This document shows positions 52,846 through 64,000 of a DNA stretch of 64,000 nt, piece by piece. This stretch comes from Rostratula benghalensis. Its lineage: Eukaryota; Chordata; Aves; Charadriiformes; Rostratulidae. Each line of letters starts with the position of its first letter. Position 1 is the stretch's first letter. The stretch spans positions 1,939,210 through 2,003,209 of the forward strand of contig VXAI01000020.1 in assembly GCA_013399305.1 (NCBI GenBank). Reading direction: 5' to 3'. The notes beneath the pieces were generated by a model that was given only the letters and a program-made list of their open reading frames with translations, did no database searches and was not told the origin of the DNA. The position numbers and the translations under genes were made by a program.

Positions 52846-52905
52846 CAGTCTGTGCGGCTGTATGTCCCACACCTGCCTGCTGGTCCTCTGTTTCATTTTC
52901 TTCTA
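52846..52905 (-). CDS. ZNF521: Candidate in-frame 60-nt cassette exon of ZNF521
   Basis: This is a proposed alternative exon about 5.6 kb upstream (in gene direction) of the firm ZNF521 exon. On the minus strand a long T-rich tract (52921-52950) leads to CTGTTTCTGACAG, then 60 nt, then the donor ACTG|GTAATG. In the ZNF521 frame it reads 2 nt, 19 codons, 1 nt with no stop. Both ends are phase 1, so it can be included or skipped without changing the frame. With the G from the preceding exon the peptide starts VEENETEDQQ and ends AAQT, then joins D-PNCK of the next exon. It is acidic, like its neighbours. The paralogue ZNF423 has, as I remember it, a VEEGE... segment straight after its MSRRKQ-type peptide, which suggests a shared ancestral exon. 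It would lengthen the linker between the NuRD-binding peptide and the first finger. It might be an unused pseudo-exon; RNA evidence is needed. Confidence 0.68.
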
Positions 52906-52920
52906 CTGTCAGAAACAGGT

Positions 52921-52950
52921 AAACAAAACAAAAACAAAACAAAACAAAAA
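52921..52950 (-). repeat. (AAAAC)n tract; T-rich/TTTTG tract upstream of the cassette exon
   Basis: The plus strand reads AAACAAAACAAAAACAAAAC and so on. In the transcribed direction it is a TTTTG-repeat pyrimidine-rich tract that ends about 15 nt before the candidate acceptor of exon 52846-52905, and it can serve as its polypyrimidine tract. Confidence 0.85.
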
Positions 52951-55294
52951 GATGTTAGGTAGCTGAAGTGTTTCAAGCATCTTTACACCAGCTTTGATTC
53001 TGAAAGCCAGTAATGCTTGGACAACACAGGCAAGAAAAGCTGCACTGCAATGTGCGAAAGTGTAGACCAGACCAAAACAGACTATGTTGCTGTATGGAAC
53101 TCACAAATCTGAGAACAGAGTGACCAAATCGGTTTCATGGCTTAAAAAGCAAATCAAATTTCCTCTGGGATATTTGTCATCAATCCACTATATTTCATTA
53201 TGAAAGTGAATGAGAGAATAATTCTGGGCTTTAGGATTCTACTTGCTCCACACGGATAAGAGAAAGCCTTCTCCTGGCAGACGGGAGAGGTGTGTGTGCT
53301 AATTCATACATAAGTTTTAAAAAAATAATAATAATCCTATAGTCAGTAGCAAACATCTCAGCAGTGCAGACAGCCTTGCAAAGGAGAACTAACCCCATGC
53401 TGTTTTACTGTATACACCATGCCAGCATCTTTCCCTTGGCTCACAGCTTTCCAGAGCAGTAGAACTAAAACCAATACAATTCTTGTCAGATTCACTATTC
53501 AAAACTTGTTGGGAGAGAGTGAACTTAACAAGAGCCATTCTGCTGCTACTTTGAAAAATTAGAGAGCTGTTCTCATATTCTCTGATATGCTGCCTAAGTA
53601 AGATTGACTCTCCCAAAGCAAAAGTAAGGGAAGAGCTAAAAGGCAGAACCATCTCCTTTTTTTTTTTTTTTTCTTTTTTTCTCCCAAAGACCAAGTTCTT
53701 TGAGTTAGAGAACAGCGGAGAGAAAAGAATTCATTCTCCGTCCACAGGGGAAAAAGCTGAAAGGGGAAAGACTGCACTTTTACAGCATTTCCACTCCCAA
53801 GAATTCAAACCTCAAAAATAATCATGCAACTGAGTTAAAATCCAAAGATTTGAGGTTTTTTGTCCTGGTTCTTGGGAAAAGAGAGTGCAACACTTAAGGT
53901 CACATATAAATCTAGACATATATTCAAAAGAAGAGATACATATACACACTCCACAGGTACCTCTTTTCCTCCTCCGCCAACCCCAAGGCTTCATACAACT
54001 GGTTGTTTCTAGAATCTGAGTTTCTAGAAAAAAAACACCAGTTTTCATAAGGACACTCTTAGGACACCAGAAACTTGAAACACAGTGCATATATTAGAAA
54101 GAGTCAAGTACAATCTCTGCAGGACTCTAAACAATCCCTGTCTCTGTCCCGGAGCTGTGGCTAATAAGCATGCTCTTCTCATCAACAGAGATCTGATGAA
54201 GTTTCCCCAGCCCTGGAATAAGTCAAGTATTTCACTAAAATACAATTTTATGAGCTGACTGTTTCAGTTGAACTTGTATTCTGCAGCCATGAAGTTACCG
54301 GTACTTCAGCTGTGATAATACTGCATGATTTTTCTTTGTTATGCTGAAGCAGTCATCCCAGCAGTTCTCACAGCTAAAGGAGACTGGTCAGACAAAGAAA
54401 GCAATGGGAAAAGCTTGTGAAAAGCTGAGCTTCAGGGAACACGTGGTCAAACGCAAACTAAGCTAAACAGATTTTTCACTACGGCAGCACACATTGGTAA
54501 GACTCATTAACAGAGTAAGAAAAAATAATGAATACAATTAGCATACAGTTAAAAAAAAAAGATACCGCCTTTTGTGACCCCCACAAAGCCCCCAGTAAAA
54601 CCTCTACAGCAGCCCATCTTGACCCTGTTTCTGCCCACCATCAGCTGTTGACCTACTCCCAAAAAATTATCTCAAGAACAAGCTCTAAAACTGAGAGTCC
54701 ACTTCTCCATCACTTAAGAGGAAACTCATCTTGTTCACCAATACCTACTGATCAACCTAATTAAAGGTTGTAGATATATCTATTATCTACAAACAAAACC
54801 TCAACCATGACACTTAAGTCTGAACTCGGCCCAGGAAGGCAACTGAAAATCTCTACCATTGTTAATGTCTCAAGATGAAACTGAGGTGCCCAAACATAAC
54901 ATTTCCATGAACGGTTTCCCAAATGGGAAACATCAAAATAAAGCAGCAACCTGCTAAGAAGTAAACAAGATCTGCTTGTTTGAAGTGGATTTCCGCTTAG
55001 AAGTGTCTGCAAACCAAAATGCAAGTGTTCATCTTTTCTGCTGTTCTGTACTGAACATTTACTGCCACCAACTGCAGTGCTAGAGCCTCTCACCACCAGT
55101 GAGAAGTGACTGAAATGGGCTTGGCTTCACACTGCTGACCTGCTAGGTCTTCAAATCGAAAAGAACCAAACATGGATACTGCAAAACAAATTGTACTCAC
55201 GTATATACTTTTGTAATGTTAAAAACATGCCAGTGTATGGCTTGTGAAACCAAGGATTTAAAACTTCCCGGCTATTTAGGGATCTGAAAATTCT

Positions 55295-55358
55295 ATGAGA
55301 GCTGAGTCTTTATTACACTTAAATATATNATGAGAGCTGAGTCTTTATTACACTTAAA
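55295..55358. repeat. 29-bp direct duplication around a single N (assembly scar)
   Basis: ATGAGAGCTGAGTCTTTATT plus nine more bases occurs at 55295-55323 and again, identically, at 55330-55358. Between them are TATAT and one N at 55329. This is the pattern left when two contigs ending in the same AT-rich low-complexity sequence are joined without merging their overlap, so the second copy is probably artificial. Confidence 0.85.
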
Positions 55359-55440
55359 AATATATATATAATAAAAGGAAACAAGCATCAGAGAAGAAGA
55401 GAAGATAACTTTGTGGTTAGCATCTTTCTAAACTGTTGTT

Positions 55441-56020
55441 CAAGCCCTTCAAGGATTCAAGGAGCGCGGCCAGTGGGTCATGGGAGATGATTCTACCCCT
55501 CTACTCTGCGCTCGTGAGACCCCACCTGCAGTACTATGTCCAGCTCTGGAGGCCTCAACATAGAAAGGACATGGTTCCAGCAGAGGGCCACGAAGATGAT
55601 CAGAGGGATGGAGAACCTATCCTATGAAGACCAGTTGAGAGAGCTGGGCTTGTTCGGCCTCGAACACCAGAAGGCACTGGGGAGACCTTATAGCAGCCTT
55701 CCAATATCTGAAGGGAGCCTGCAGGAGAGGGACTCTTTGTCAGGAAGTGTAGTGACAGGACAAGGGGTAATGGATTTAAATTGGAAGAGGGGAGATTTAG
55801 ATCAGATACTAGAAAGCAATTTTTCATGACAAGGGTGGTGAGGCACTGGCACAGGTTGCCCAAAGAAGCTGTGGATGCCTCATCCCTGGAATTGTTCAAG
55901 ACCAGGCTGGATGGGGCTTTGAGCAGCCTGGTCTAGCGGGAGGTGTCCCTGCCCATGGCAGGGCGCTTGGAACTTGGTGATCTTTACTGTCCCTTCCAAC
56001 TCTAACCATTCTATGATTCT
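55441..56020 (+). mobile_element. CR1 LINE, 5'-truncated 3' end
   Basis: This reads in CR1 sense orientation. It begins with the region encoding PLYSALVRPHLQYYVQLW, which resembles the CR1 ORF2 C-terminal region, continues with RELGLFGLEHQKALG, and ends with CCATTCTATGATTCT at 56020. Frameshifts break the coding part, so it is dead. The 3' half is clearly similar to the copy at 44252-44700 but in the opposite orientation. The left border is uncertain by 10-20 bases and lies about 80 bases from the assembly scar. It is antisense to ZNF521. Confidence 0.93.
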
Positions 56021-58139
56021 CAGTCACAACAGAACCAAGTAGGCCACAGCTCAAAGGCTTGCTAATAATATTCAACTAGACAGATGTATTTGTCAGGAAA
56101 ATTAAAACCTCATTTAGGGGGAAATATGGTAAAAGGATTAAGAAAACTACCCCACGAAACCCACAGAATTAGGGAAATCTTAGCATTAGCACAAATCAAC
56201 TACAAAATAGCATCTAATTTTCCTTTGCATTAAGTTAGAATATTCCTCCAGCTAGCATGACCATGTGTTACATTAAGCAAGCTACAGCTGGTAGCATCAG
56301 ATAAGCTCCCAGTTAGCACTCTATGCCTTTACACAACCGGATTCTGAAAACTTCAGTGCTATTTCAGCTCTCAGACCAATGTTAAGCTCACCTGACTATG
56401 AAAGACAGTGTGACATGCAGCCAACATTAACTTCCCTTAAACATTAACTGTACCATTTTCTTTCAGGAGAGGAAGGCAACTTTAAACAGAACCTGTATAA
56501 TGAGACATTTTACATTTTGCTAACAAAAACCATTTCCCTAGCACTAGCATGAAATGTCACTAAAAGAAGCCACAAGGCCAAACGGTAGCACATATGCACT
56601 ATTATTAATTCAAACATCAAAATTACCAAAACTCTAGGACTGGAATTGCACATAGGGATGTCATCTTCATTAGAGTATATACCACATCCTAGCATAAGGT
56701 AGGAGAAAATCTAGATAACAAGAGTTGTAGAGTAGTATAAAAGGAGAGGTCTCAGGAAACCAGGACAGTAGCTTATGAACCCAGACTATGAATAAGTGAT
56801 GTTACTGCTGAACAGCACTTCTAGATACATTTGAAACAATGTTGTCATGAAAGCAACAATATTCCTTGTCCCTACAACCACATGTTTATGACCATAGGTC
56901 ACCTATTTTGTTAGCTGTAGAAGCATTTCTCAATTGACTCATCTGTTCCTTAAAAACAACAAACCATCAAGTCCCTACTATATATTTTCTCAGTGGAACT
57001 TTTGAAAAACAAAACAAGCAGGAACCCCAAATAATACCGCAAAAAGATCAGATCACCACAACAAATGTGGCACCACACTTCTTGAGAGTGATTTAAATAA
57101 ATAAAATCTCAGTGAAGGAAAACAGAATTCCAGCATGTCAATTCTACTGCGCATTATAAAAGCTTGTGGTTTGGACAGATACCAGTTTTTAAAATTTTAC
57201 TGCAAAAAAACATACCTCTAAACTGAAGCTGTATCTATGCAAAAGGTTAGGACATTTCAGCTTTGGTATAGTTAGTGTCCAAGGCAAACCCTGATTTCAG
57301 TTCAGAGCACCTCTCATGCTCAGGCTGCTGAATGTCAATTAAGACCAATTATTCTTTTTTTAAAGAAAAGGAAAAAAAAAAAAAAAGACAACAAAACCCC
57401 CAAACACTACAACAAATCAAGTAGCACCATTAAAGCCAGCCAATGAGGAAAACCTGTGGGAATTTTGATATAGAGGTCCTAAACATAGAATTAATCTCCT
57501 GACTGCTCTACAGCAACGCCGGCTGATGAATGAGGATTTCACCCTTTTGCTTGGAATCTCTCCATGGGACACGATTGGCCTACAAAGGAGGGAGATTATT
57601 TTATAAAGTTAGTAAAAAATATACACAGATCTTCTAGCCTGAAAAATCTCATTCATATTCTACTGAGTAGCCAGGATTCCCCTTCACTGAAGAGTTAATC
57701 TGTATATTTAGCACCCTAAGGAAGAGCACAAGTCATTTCTGGTTGATGCTTGGGAAAAACCTTGTATGGAAAAGAAATGGATAAAATTAGAAATGTGAAA
57801 AAGGGCATCTTCACTGAAAGGGAAGCCTTTTGGAGAACTCTGGCTAAGATTTATAGCTTCTGAGCTATTACAAACCATAATAAAATAAAAGCAAAAGATA
57901 ACTGAAAGAAGTCTATTTTCTTCTAGTCTAGGTGGGTTAATAAATTTTAAAAAAGAAAAAAAAACCTGCCCCAAATGCATGAGCCTCTTTTCAGCTTGTT
58001 AAACAAAGCAGGAGAAGCCACATATCCCAAAATAAACTATAAAAATAGATTGCTATTGATTTATCCCATCCTAAAACACATTCCTTGAGAGATGTGAAAA
58101 TAAACCTAATATAGAAACTAAGACTGCCGGGATAGGAAG

Positions 58140-58440
58140 TTTAGAATATATTTTCTTAACTTGCACTTTGCATTTCCTTTAATTCAATACTTAATCTATA
58201 AATTTCCATTAGCATATGATTAGTAATTCAATTTAAAGCCGTCTTTGCACAAAAGCCTTTTTTATTTATTTTTTTTTAGGATGGTAACTTTCCCAACTGC
58301 ATCTTCAATATACATGTTTGAATAATTTCTTCAGACAAGTAATAGAGACACTAGCTGTATTAGCATAATCAATACACAATTTACAGAGTTACCCAGACAG
58401 AACAGAAATAAAACGTGTGTGCCATTATTTCAGTACCTAC
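58140..58440. promoter_or_regulatory. Possible enhancer with paired octamer/homeodomain-like sites
   Basis: ATTAGCAT, an octamer-like motif for POU/homeodomain proteins, occurs twice (58208-58215 and 58359-58366). Many TAAT/ATTA cores lie around it, including GATTAGTAATTCAATTTAAA. No repeat family or convincing ORF is present. AT-richness alone makes such motifs more likely, so confidence is low. Confidence 0.28.
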
Positions 58441-61095
58441 AAATTACTGTAATTTCTGGAAGTGTCTCTCTATGCTTCTTTCCCCTCCTTCTCCTTATGG
58501 TCACATAAAAAAAAAACAAAACAAGAGGTCATTCATATTGCCACCATCTACAGGTAGATATTAAATATGATTAGATAGACTAATCACATAGCAGAAGGCA
58601 AATTTAAGAGCCAGGTGCTGAGTATCATCTAACTATTAAAGTCAGTGGATTTTGAAGAAGTTTCTAACTTTGCAATAATATGGTGTAGAGATACATCACC
58701 ATGAGGGTTCAGTCAGGATACAAAACCAAAATTAAAGAAGTTACAGAGCAGTAATGCAGGATCACATGTCAATGCATTACCTACTAGGGCTACATCTTCC
58801 TCTGCCTTCTTCTCTCCTTAGGTACCACTGGTCTTCTAAGACTCATCTTTTCAACTCTTCTGGCCAACATAGGCAAGCATAGGATTTCTCACCTGGCTAT
58901 GCCACACATAGGAAGGAATTCAGTGGGTGATTCCTGGAAATCAACGAGCATTTCAGCCTGCTTCAGTCTGTCCTTTAAGATAACTGGTATTCATAAAAGT
59001 TCAGAACTGCTAAGAAAGTATTGTTTTCTGAACAGCTTCTTCTTGTATCAATGCACATCTGTCAGCTACTAGCCAGAAATTTTATTACCATTTTGACCCT
59101 CAAATGTATACGCATCCAATGACTTTATTGTGAGAAAAGACAGAAAAAAAAAGGCATTGGCGTATTATCATTTCAAATACCTACACTATTGAAAATTAGT
59201 TCTGTGTGTGTAGCCACAACTGCACAAAAATCCAATTAATCACATGCATGCATATTTCTATTTCTGATTTGTTTTCCTTTGTGCTGTGACATACCCCTTT
59301 TTCTATTTCTACCCTCCCCACCATTGTAACAGTATTCTCTTGATACTTGGAAATGAATATTTTCCTTAAAAGATTCCATAAAGTGTTTTTCTTCGTGTAT
59401 TTGCTTTTTGCAGAAGACAAAGCCCCTCATAGCATTTGTATTTTTGACTCCTCTCTTTATCTTAATACTGAGCTTGAGGTTTTTCCCCCCACTAACATTC
59501 TTGTAGAAAGACTGAATTAGGAGTTCCCAATTAGACTGCAGTAGTTGGAAAATATTATTCTTATGTTAAAATATATTATTTTGCTAGGCAGCACAAAAAC
59601 ATAAAAGTAATAAATATATTTAAGTGGAAAGAAAGTATGCTTAAGAAATGCTTTGGATATTCTTCCAGTCCTTGATCTCAAGGACAACAGTACCCAAATG
59701 TGACAGCCTAAAGATGTCCAGTTTTACATAACACTGTGTGCAGAAAAAGCAGAAGATGCTCTTTCCTGCAGCAGAGGGAGAATTTTACAGAAACCCCAAA
59801 GCTGAGGGTGCGGAGGTATCTTTTTCTGGATAGCTGAGGTAGTAGATTAATTAATCCTGCCCAGAATGCTAACTTTGCCTCCCTAATCATTTTTTAACAA
59901 GCTTAAGCCACTTCTACATGTACTTATATTTTTATTGTTTAAAGTAAACTAAAAATGGTATGATGCATTTTTAAAAGTAGTTTTCTCCAAAGAATCTTAA
60001 AGATTTTTATAGACCTCAAGTAAATTCCAGGCGTCCCTAAGACTCCGTATCACGCAATGTAACAGATTACAATGGATCTCTGAGTCAAATTGAAGACCAC
60101 AGTGAGAATTAGCAAAGCAAGAGGGAATTCGAGTCAGTTCTTCATACCAAGGTCAGGAATTTCAGCTGTCCTGCCTGTCTCGCACTGAGTACTCCACCTC
60201 CATTCCTGACAATGTGATTGTGGGCATCCAGTCCATTTTGAGACATGACAAAAGTTATGAGGCTAAAATACATTTTAAGCCTAATTACCAAAAAGAGTAC
60301 TTAACATGAATGCTTCCAGAGTGATTCCTCTCAGTATACTGAAGCCATGTACGACCTAAGCTTTCTCACTCTCTCACAGGGACATAACTAAGAATTTCTA
60401 GTACTCCCACAGACCTGCATTTTCAGCTGCACTTAGAAAATAGGAAGTTCATTAAACCCTCTCTACAAAAGCCTGAACTCAGCAAGAGAGAGCTATTTGA
60501 ATCAAACTGACACATGGATCACAGAAACTCGAAGTAACCAACATTACACGAGTTTGAAAGCAGGTGATGTAAGGAAGGGCTATGAGGACTTACAGGAAAG
60601 GTTACTGTAGATGATCATTGCCTTCGAAAGTTAAGTAATTTATTTATGTGCCTAAAATGAGGCATTTAAATTGAGGAGTTTGGGATGTCTGACACCATTC
60701 CAACACCGAAACAAAATACAGCTGCATGCTTTGGCTCTATTAGCTAAAGACATATAAAGATATATATAAAGACATACATATATATCTCCTTTCAATTGAG
60801 ATTATCCTTGATTTACCAGAGATCTCCACCTTATATTGCAGGGTTTCATATATTTCTTTTTTGATCCCTCAAACTCTCAGCTCTGTTCTAGATGCCTTTC
60901 TATCATGTAGAACAGCACTCTTGTCTATATCCATAAAGGACCTTAGAAGCCCAAAAACTAGTGAGGAGATGCTGTATCTGAATTGCCAGAAGCCACTCAG
61001 GTTAGGTAGTACCTATGGTTTCATCATCCAGGCTTTCTCAGTGGTGTGCAGTTCAGTGCTGAAATCAAACCAAAGCCTCACCACAGCTAGTTGGT

Positions 61096-61137
61096 GATTA
61101 AGATTAAAGATTAAGTAAGATTAAATATTAAGATTAA
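61096..61137. repeat. Five GATTAA units
   Basis: GATTAA occurs at 61096, 61102, 61109, 61119 and 61132, separated by 0-7 bases. This may be a degraded simple repeat, or a cluster of TAATC homeodomain cores on the minus strand. Confidence 0.6.
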
Positions 61138-63825
61138 ATACACTCCTGCCTGCCCTGACTATGGACACAGTCTTATGGGCTAGTTCTTCAGAGTTTACCT
61201 ACATTTCCCTGGTTGCTACAAGACAATGGCAGAAAATGTGTGGGTTGAATTATCTCTTCCTTTCCCCCTCTTGTCCACACCCACTGGTTAGATTACTCAC
61301 CCAGGATGTGGGTGGCACCAGCTCCACTTTCTTCTCTGTCAGAAGGATTTGTACTAATGTCATGAGCTTCCTAAGAAGGAGCACTTACCCTCAGACTTGA
61401 GGTGAGCTCATTCATTGCTGTTGAAGCTGCCATGCCTCAGCTACAATAATCACTGAACTAGAAAGAAGGAGAATTAGCATGATACCTTAACCTTATTGTT
61501 TGTGATTAGGGAACCCACATGGGAAGTGGAACACATTGACTCCGGTTTTGGTTTCACTGAAATAGTGCATACAAAATAATATTGCAGTAGGTACTTGGTG
61601 ACCCGAACCCAGGTCTCCTCTTTCTCCACTGACACTCAAGACACAAGAGCCATGAGTCGTGTATGAGTGCTCTTTCTCACGCTCTTGTCCAACAAATACT
61701 TAATTACACCTTTGAAAAAGGAAACATCATTGACAAAAATAAAATGGCAATAAAAAAGCACAATTTGCTGCTGTGTAATGACCAACGTACTCCCTGTGTG
61801 TACACAGGTTCACCCTTAGACAAAGCACAGGACAGAGCCCCACCTCTCATATGCTAGGAGAGCAAATAACTTTCCCTCTTCAGTAAAGTGGAGAGGAAGA
61901 GCAGCAGCACAACCCGATTCCTTTTAATTTGGAAGGAAAGGAACGACCTGCCCCCTATCTCCAAAAAAGCTGCATCAGATAAGTGACTGCTACGAAATAG
62001 TGTGTTGCACTAAAACACCCACCCACATCTAAAACAGGGGAGGAGCCAAGACATACTATTCTTTCCAAGTTTTTCATACTATCTCCTTAAGGCAGTTCTT
62101 ACTCACCAACACTCATAAACCCCTAACTTACCTATGAACTATATAAAGAACCCAAATGCCTGGTGTGAGGTGACTGTTTCACTAGACAACCAGGCACCTG
62201 TAAATGGCGTGCTGCAGCACTCGAGTCCTTTCTTTTTTTGGACCTATCCTTAGAGGTTCCTGACCTCTCTTCATTGATTTACATTTGTATCTGGCTCATG
62301 GGTCTTTTGCTCACCAGGTTCACCAGAAATCACAAACCAAATCTTTTCCTATGCTCTAGCTCTTTCTAAGTCACGTAACACAGTCCCTTCTCAGGGGCTG
62401 CAAGCCCAGACCAATAGGAACCCATTTCCTCCTCCCATCTTCAGAGTGAAAATGTTACATCAGGCATGGATCTTGACATCCTGTTGTCCTGGAACCAGTG
62501 AATCAGAAAGTTCCTTCCTCGCAATTGTATTCTTTGGAGGTGGAAAATAATTAACTTCCCCACCCCCTTCTCCTTCCTACTGCCACTATCAAAGTTAGGA
62601 ATTCACTTGACTCTGTCTGGAAAAAAAAACCCCAGCCATCATAATTCAGCACCAGAGAAAGTTTTGTTGATCAAAGCATTGCCTAGTCTTCTCAAGGACA
62701 CTGCCTCACTACTTCCATCATCCAGTCCAGCAACACAGCAGGTTGGGGTTTTTTTGTTTTTAAAGTTCCTTTCAAGAAGTTAATCAGTCACTAATGGAAT
62801 TTGAACTTGATACATTACCAAGAGAAATTAACAACAACAACAAAAAAAACCCCTCAAAATCAATTATCATACAATTCATTGTTTGAAATGTATTTTCCCA
62901 GCAAAATGCAACCTAATAATAGTAAGGCACAGTAAGTTTCAGGGACTGTATACAAAAGCCACCTATTGTGCAGTTAACTGGGATATTTAGACTTGAAAGT
63001 CCTCTAGCTTTTCCACACTCGTATGTAACACCAAGTGTCTGTATCAGAAATTAGAAGAGAGATGTTGCACATTCTGTTTGGTAAGGACAAAATTCCTCCT
63101 CCAGCCTACTGCTTCACATGAGAGCATAAGCTCTCCAAAAAGGAGTTTTGGGAAGGAGAGAAATCACCGATACCCTCACTGCAAACATCCTGTCCATTTA
63201 TGCTCAGGGCAAAAAGGTGTTCTGCTTCAGCCAAGAGGCTGTTTAACTAATGACTAGTAGTGCTTCAAATTTGTAAGAAGGCTAACTAATTACTGGTACT
63301 TTATTTTTCAAGAACCATAGCAAGGCCCTATCACCTCAAAAAAGAAGAAGGGATGGGAAGTCACTATTCCAACAGATATATAAATGACTGTAAGAAATCT
63401 TGAAGGACTAAAAATCCTAACCTTAAAAAGAAAAATTGCACCTAATGCACCTATATTTAAAAGTGAAAGTGTCAGATTAATCACTCACTCAAAAAAACAC
63501 CCCTCTGGTTTGCTCCCATGACAAAAAAAGAAGAAAAAAAAAAACCACAATGAAAACACATCCCACCAAAATCTAAAAATTAATTGCACATTAACTGTAC
63601 AAAATTGGCAAGTAACAATCTTACAACCCTTCTGACTACACATTCCATGGATTCAGCTGTACAAAGTAAAGTTGCAGTACAGCATGCACAGCTTCACTCC
63701 AGCTAAAGGAAATCTAAAAGGCTCAAATGCGCATGCACTAGAAGAACATGGATAACCCAGAAAAAACTCTGAAATATGAGGGGGGAAAAAAATCTCCTTC
63801 CTCTTCTTCTCAATAATTATGCTGG

Positions 63826-63885
63826 GGGGCAAAAAAAGGGGAAAAAACTAAAAATAAAAAAAAAAAAGAAAAAAGAAAAAAACAG
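63826..63885. repeat. A-rich low-complexity tract
   Basis: Several A runs broken by G and TAA fill about 60 bases. A shorter A-rich tract is at 63525-63545. No element is recognisable. Confidence 0.75.
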
Positions 63886-64000
63886 TTTTTGAAACTAAAG
63901 GAATGTGAAGTAAATTAAAAAAGCGTGACCCATGTTAACTACTATTGTAAATACAGAGGACAATGGACCTGGTTCAAAAATCCCCTGGAAGAGGGCAATT

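Larger units (their letters stand above)
52906..64000 (-). other. ZNF521: ZNF521 upstream intron (runs off the right edge)
   Basis: In gene direction this precedes the candidate cassette exon. I looked on the minus strand for the exon encoding the MSRRKQAKPR-type start and did not find it, so it probably lies beyond the right edge. The stretch holds a poly-T run at 53657-53672, the assembly scar at 55295-55358, a plus-oriented CR1, a motif-rich block at 58140-58440 and several poly-A runs near 57372, 63525 and 63826. Nothing else is recognised. Confidence 0.75.

Noticed and set aside
55436..55829. Two overlapping plus-strand frames (63 and 97 codons) as host genes
   Set aside because: Both are fragments of the CR1 LINE coding region and its 3' end.
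61590..61640. GAACCCAGGTCTCC-containing segment as another L3/MIR tail
   Set aside because: Only about 15 bases match the old tail and the sequence upstream does not follow the family order, so I did not list it as an element.
52921..64000. Search for the ZNF521 exon with the start codon and MSRRKQ-type peptide
   Set aside because: No minus-strand sequence encoding it was found; it is presumably beyond the right edge.
1..64000. Prokaryotic systems, CRISPR arrays, tRNA/rRNA genes, integrated viral genes
   Set aside because: No operon-like coding, regular spaced repeats, cloverleaf sequences, LTR pairs or viral protein motifs could be seen on either strand.

Overview
This window looks like an AT-rich, mostly intronic piece of a bird genome. 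Two copies of the 3' end of a CR1 LINE, both ending in the ATTCTATG-type tail typical of avian CR1, point to a bird. The low repeat density and a few very old LINE/SINE relics fit. I see no prokaryotic gene organisation, tRNA, rRNA, CRISPR array or intact transposon.

One gene is recognisable: ZNF521 (EHZF/Zfp521), transcribed on the minus strand. Its firm exon is 47024-47203 (180 nt). It has a clear acceptor, a GTAAAC donor and 59 complete codons that match the N-terminal part of ZNF521 just after the MSRRKQ-type repressor peptide, including its first, C2HC-type zinc finger. Further upstream in the gene (rightward here) is a 60-nt candidate exon, 52846-52905. It has the same phase at both ends, an uninterrupted acidic reading frame and good splice sites. 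It would insert 20 residues between the repressor peptide and the first finger, and it begins VEE, as the equivalent part of the paralogue ZNF423 does from memory. I regard this as the best find in the window. The exon with the start codon should lie to the right of the window and the large zinc-finger exon to the left. I found neither inside it.

Layout. 1-47023 is ZNF521 intron. It holds an ancient MIR/L3-like tail (5822-6135), a GC-rich CpG-containing patch (18285-18700) next to an enhancer-like block (19700-20060), a decayed LINE reverse-transcriptase relic (25470-26310), a local 140-bp direct duplication (30359-30499 and 31486-31630), a palindromic MITE-like hairpin (43104-43175) and a minus-oriented CR1 (44252-44700). 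47204-52845 is the intron between the two exons. 52906-64000 is further intron, with an assembly scar around a single N (55295-55358), a plus-oriented CR1 (55441-56020) and a homeodomain-motif-rich block (58140-58440).

The two CR1 copies lie in opposite orientation on either side of both exons and are similar enough to pair in the pre-mRNA, so circular-RNA formation or altered exon choice is worth testing. All other reading frames of 60-143 codons look like chance ORFs in non-coding DNA. Regulatory calls rest on motif reading by eye only, since conservation could not be measured here.
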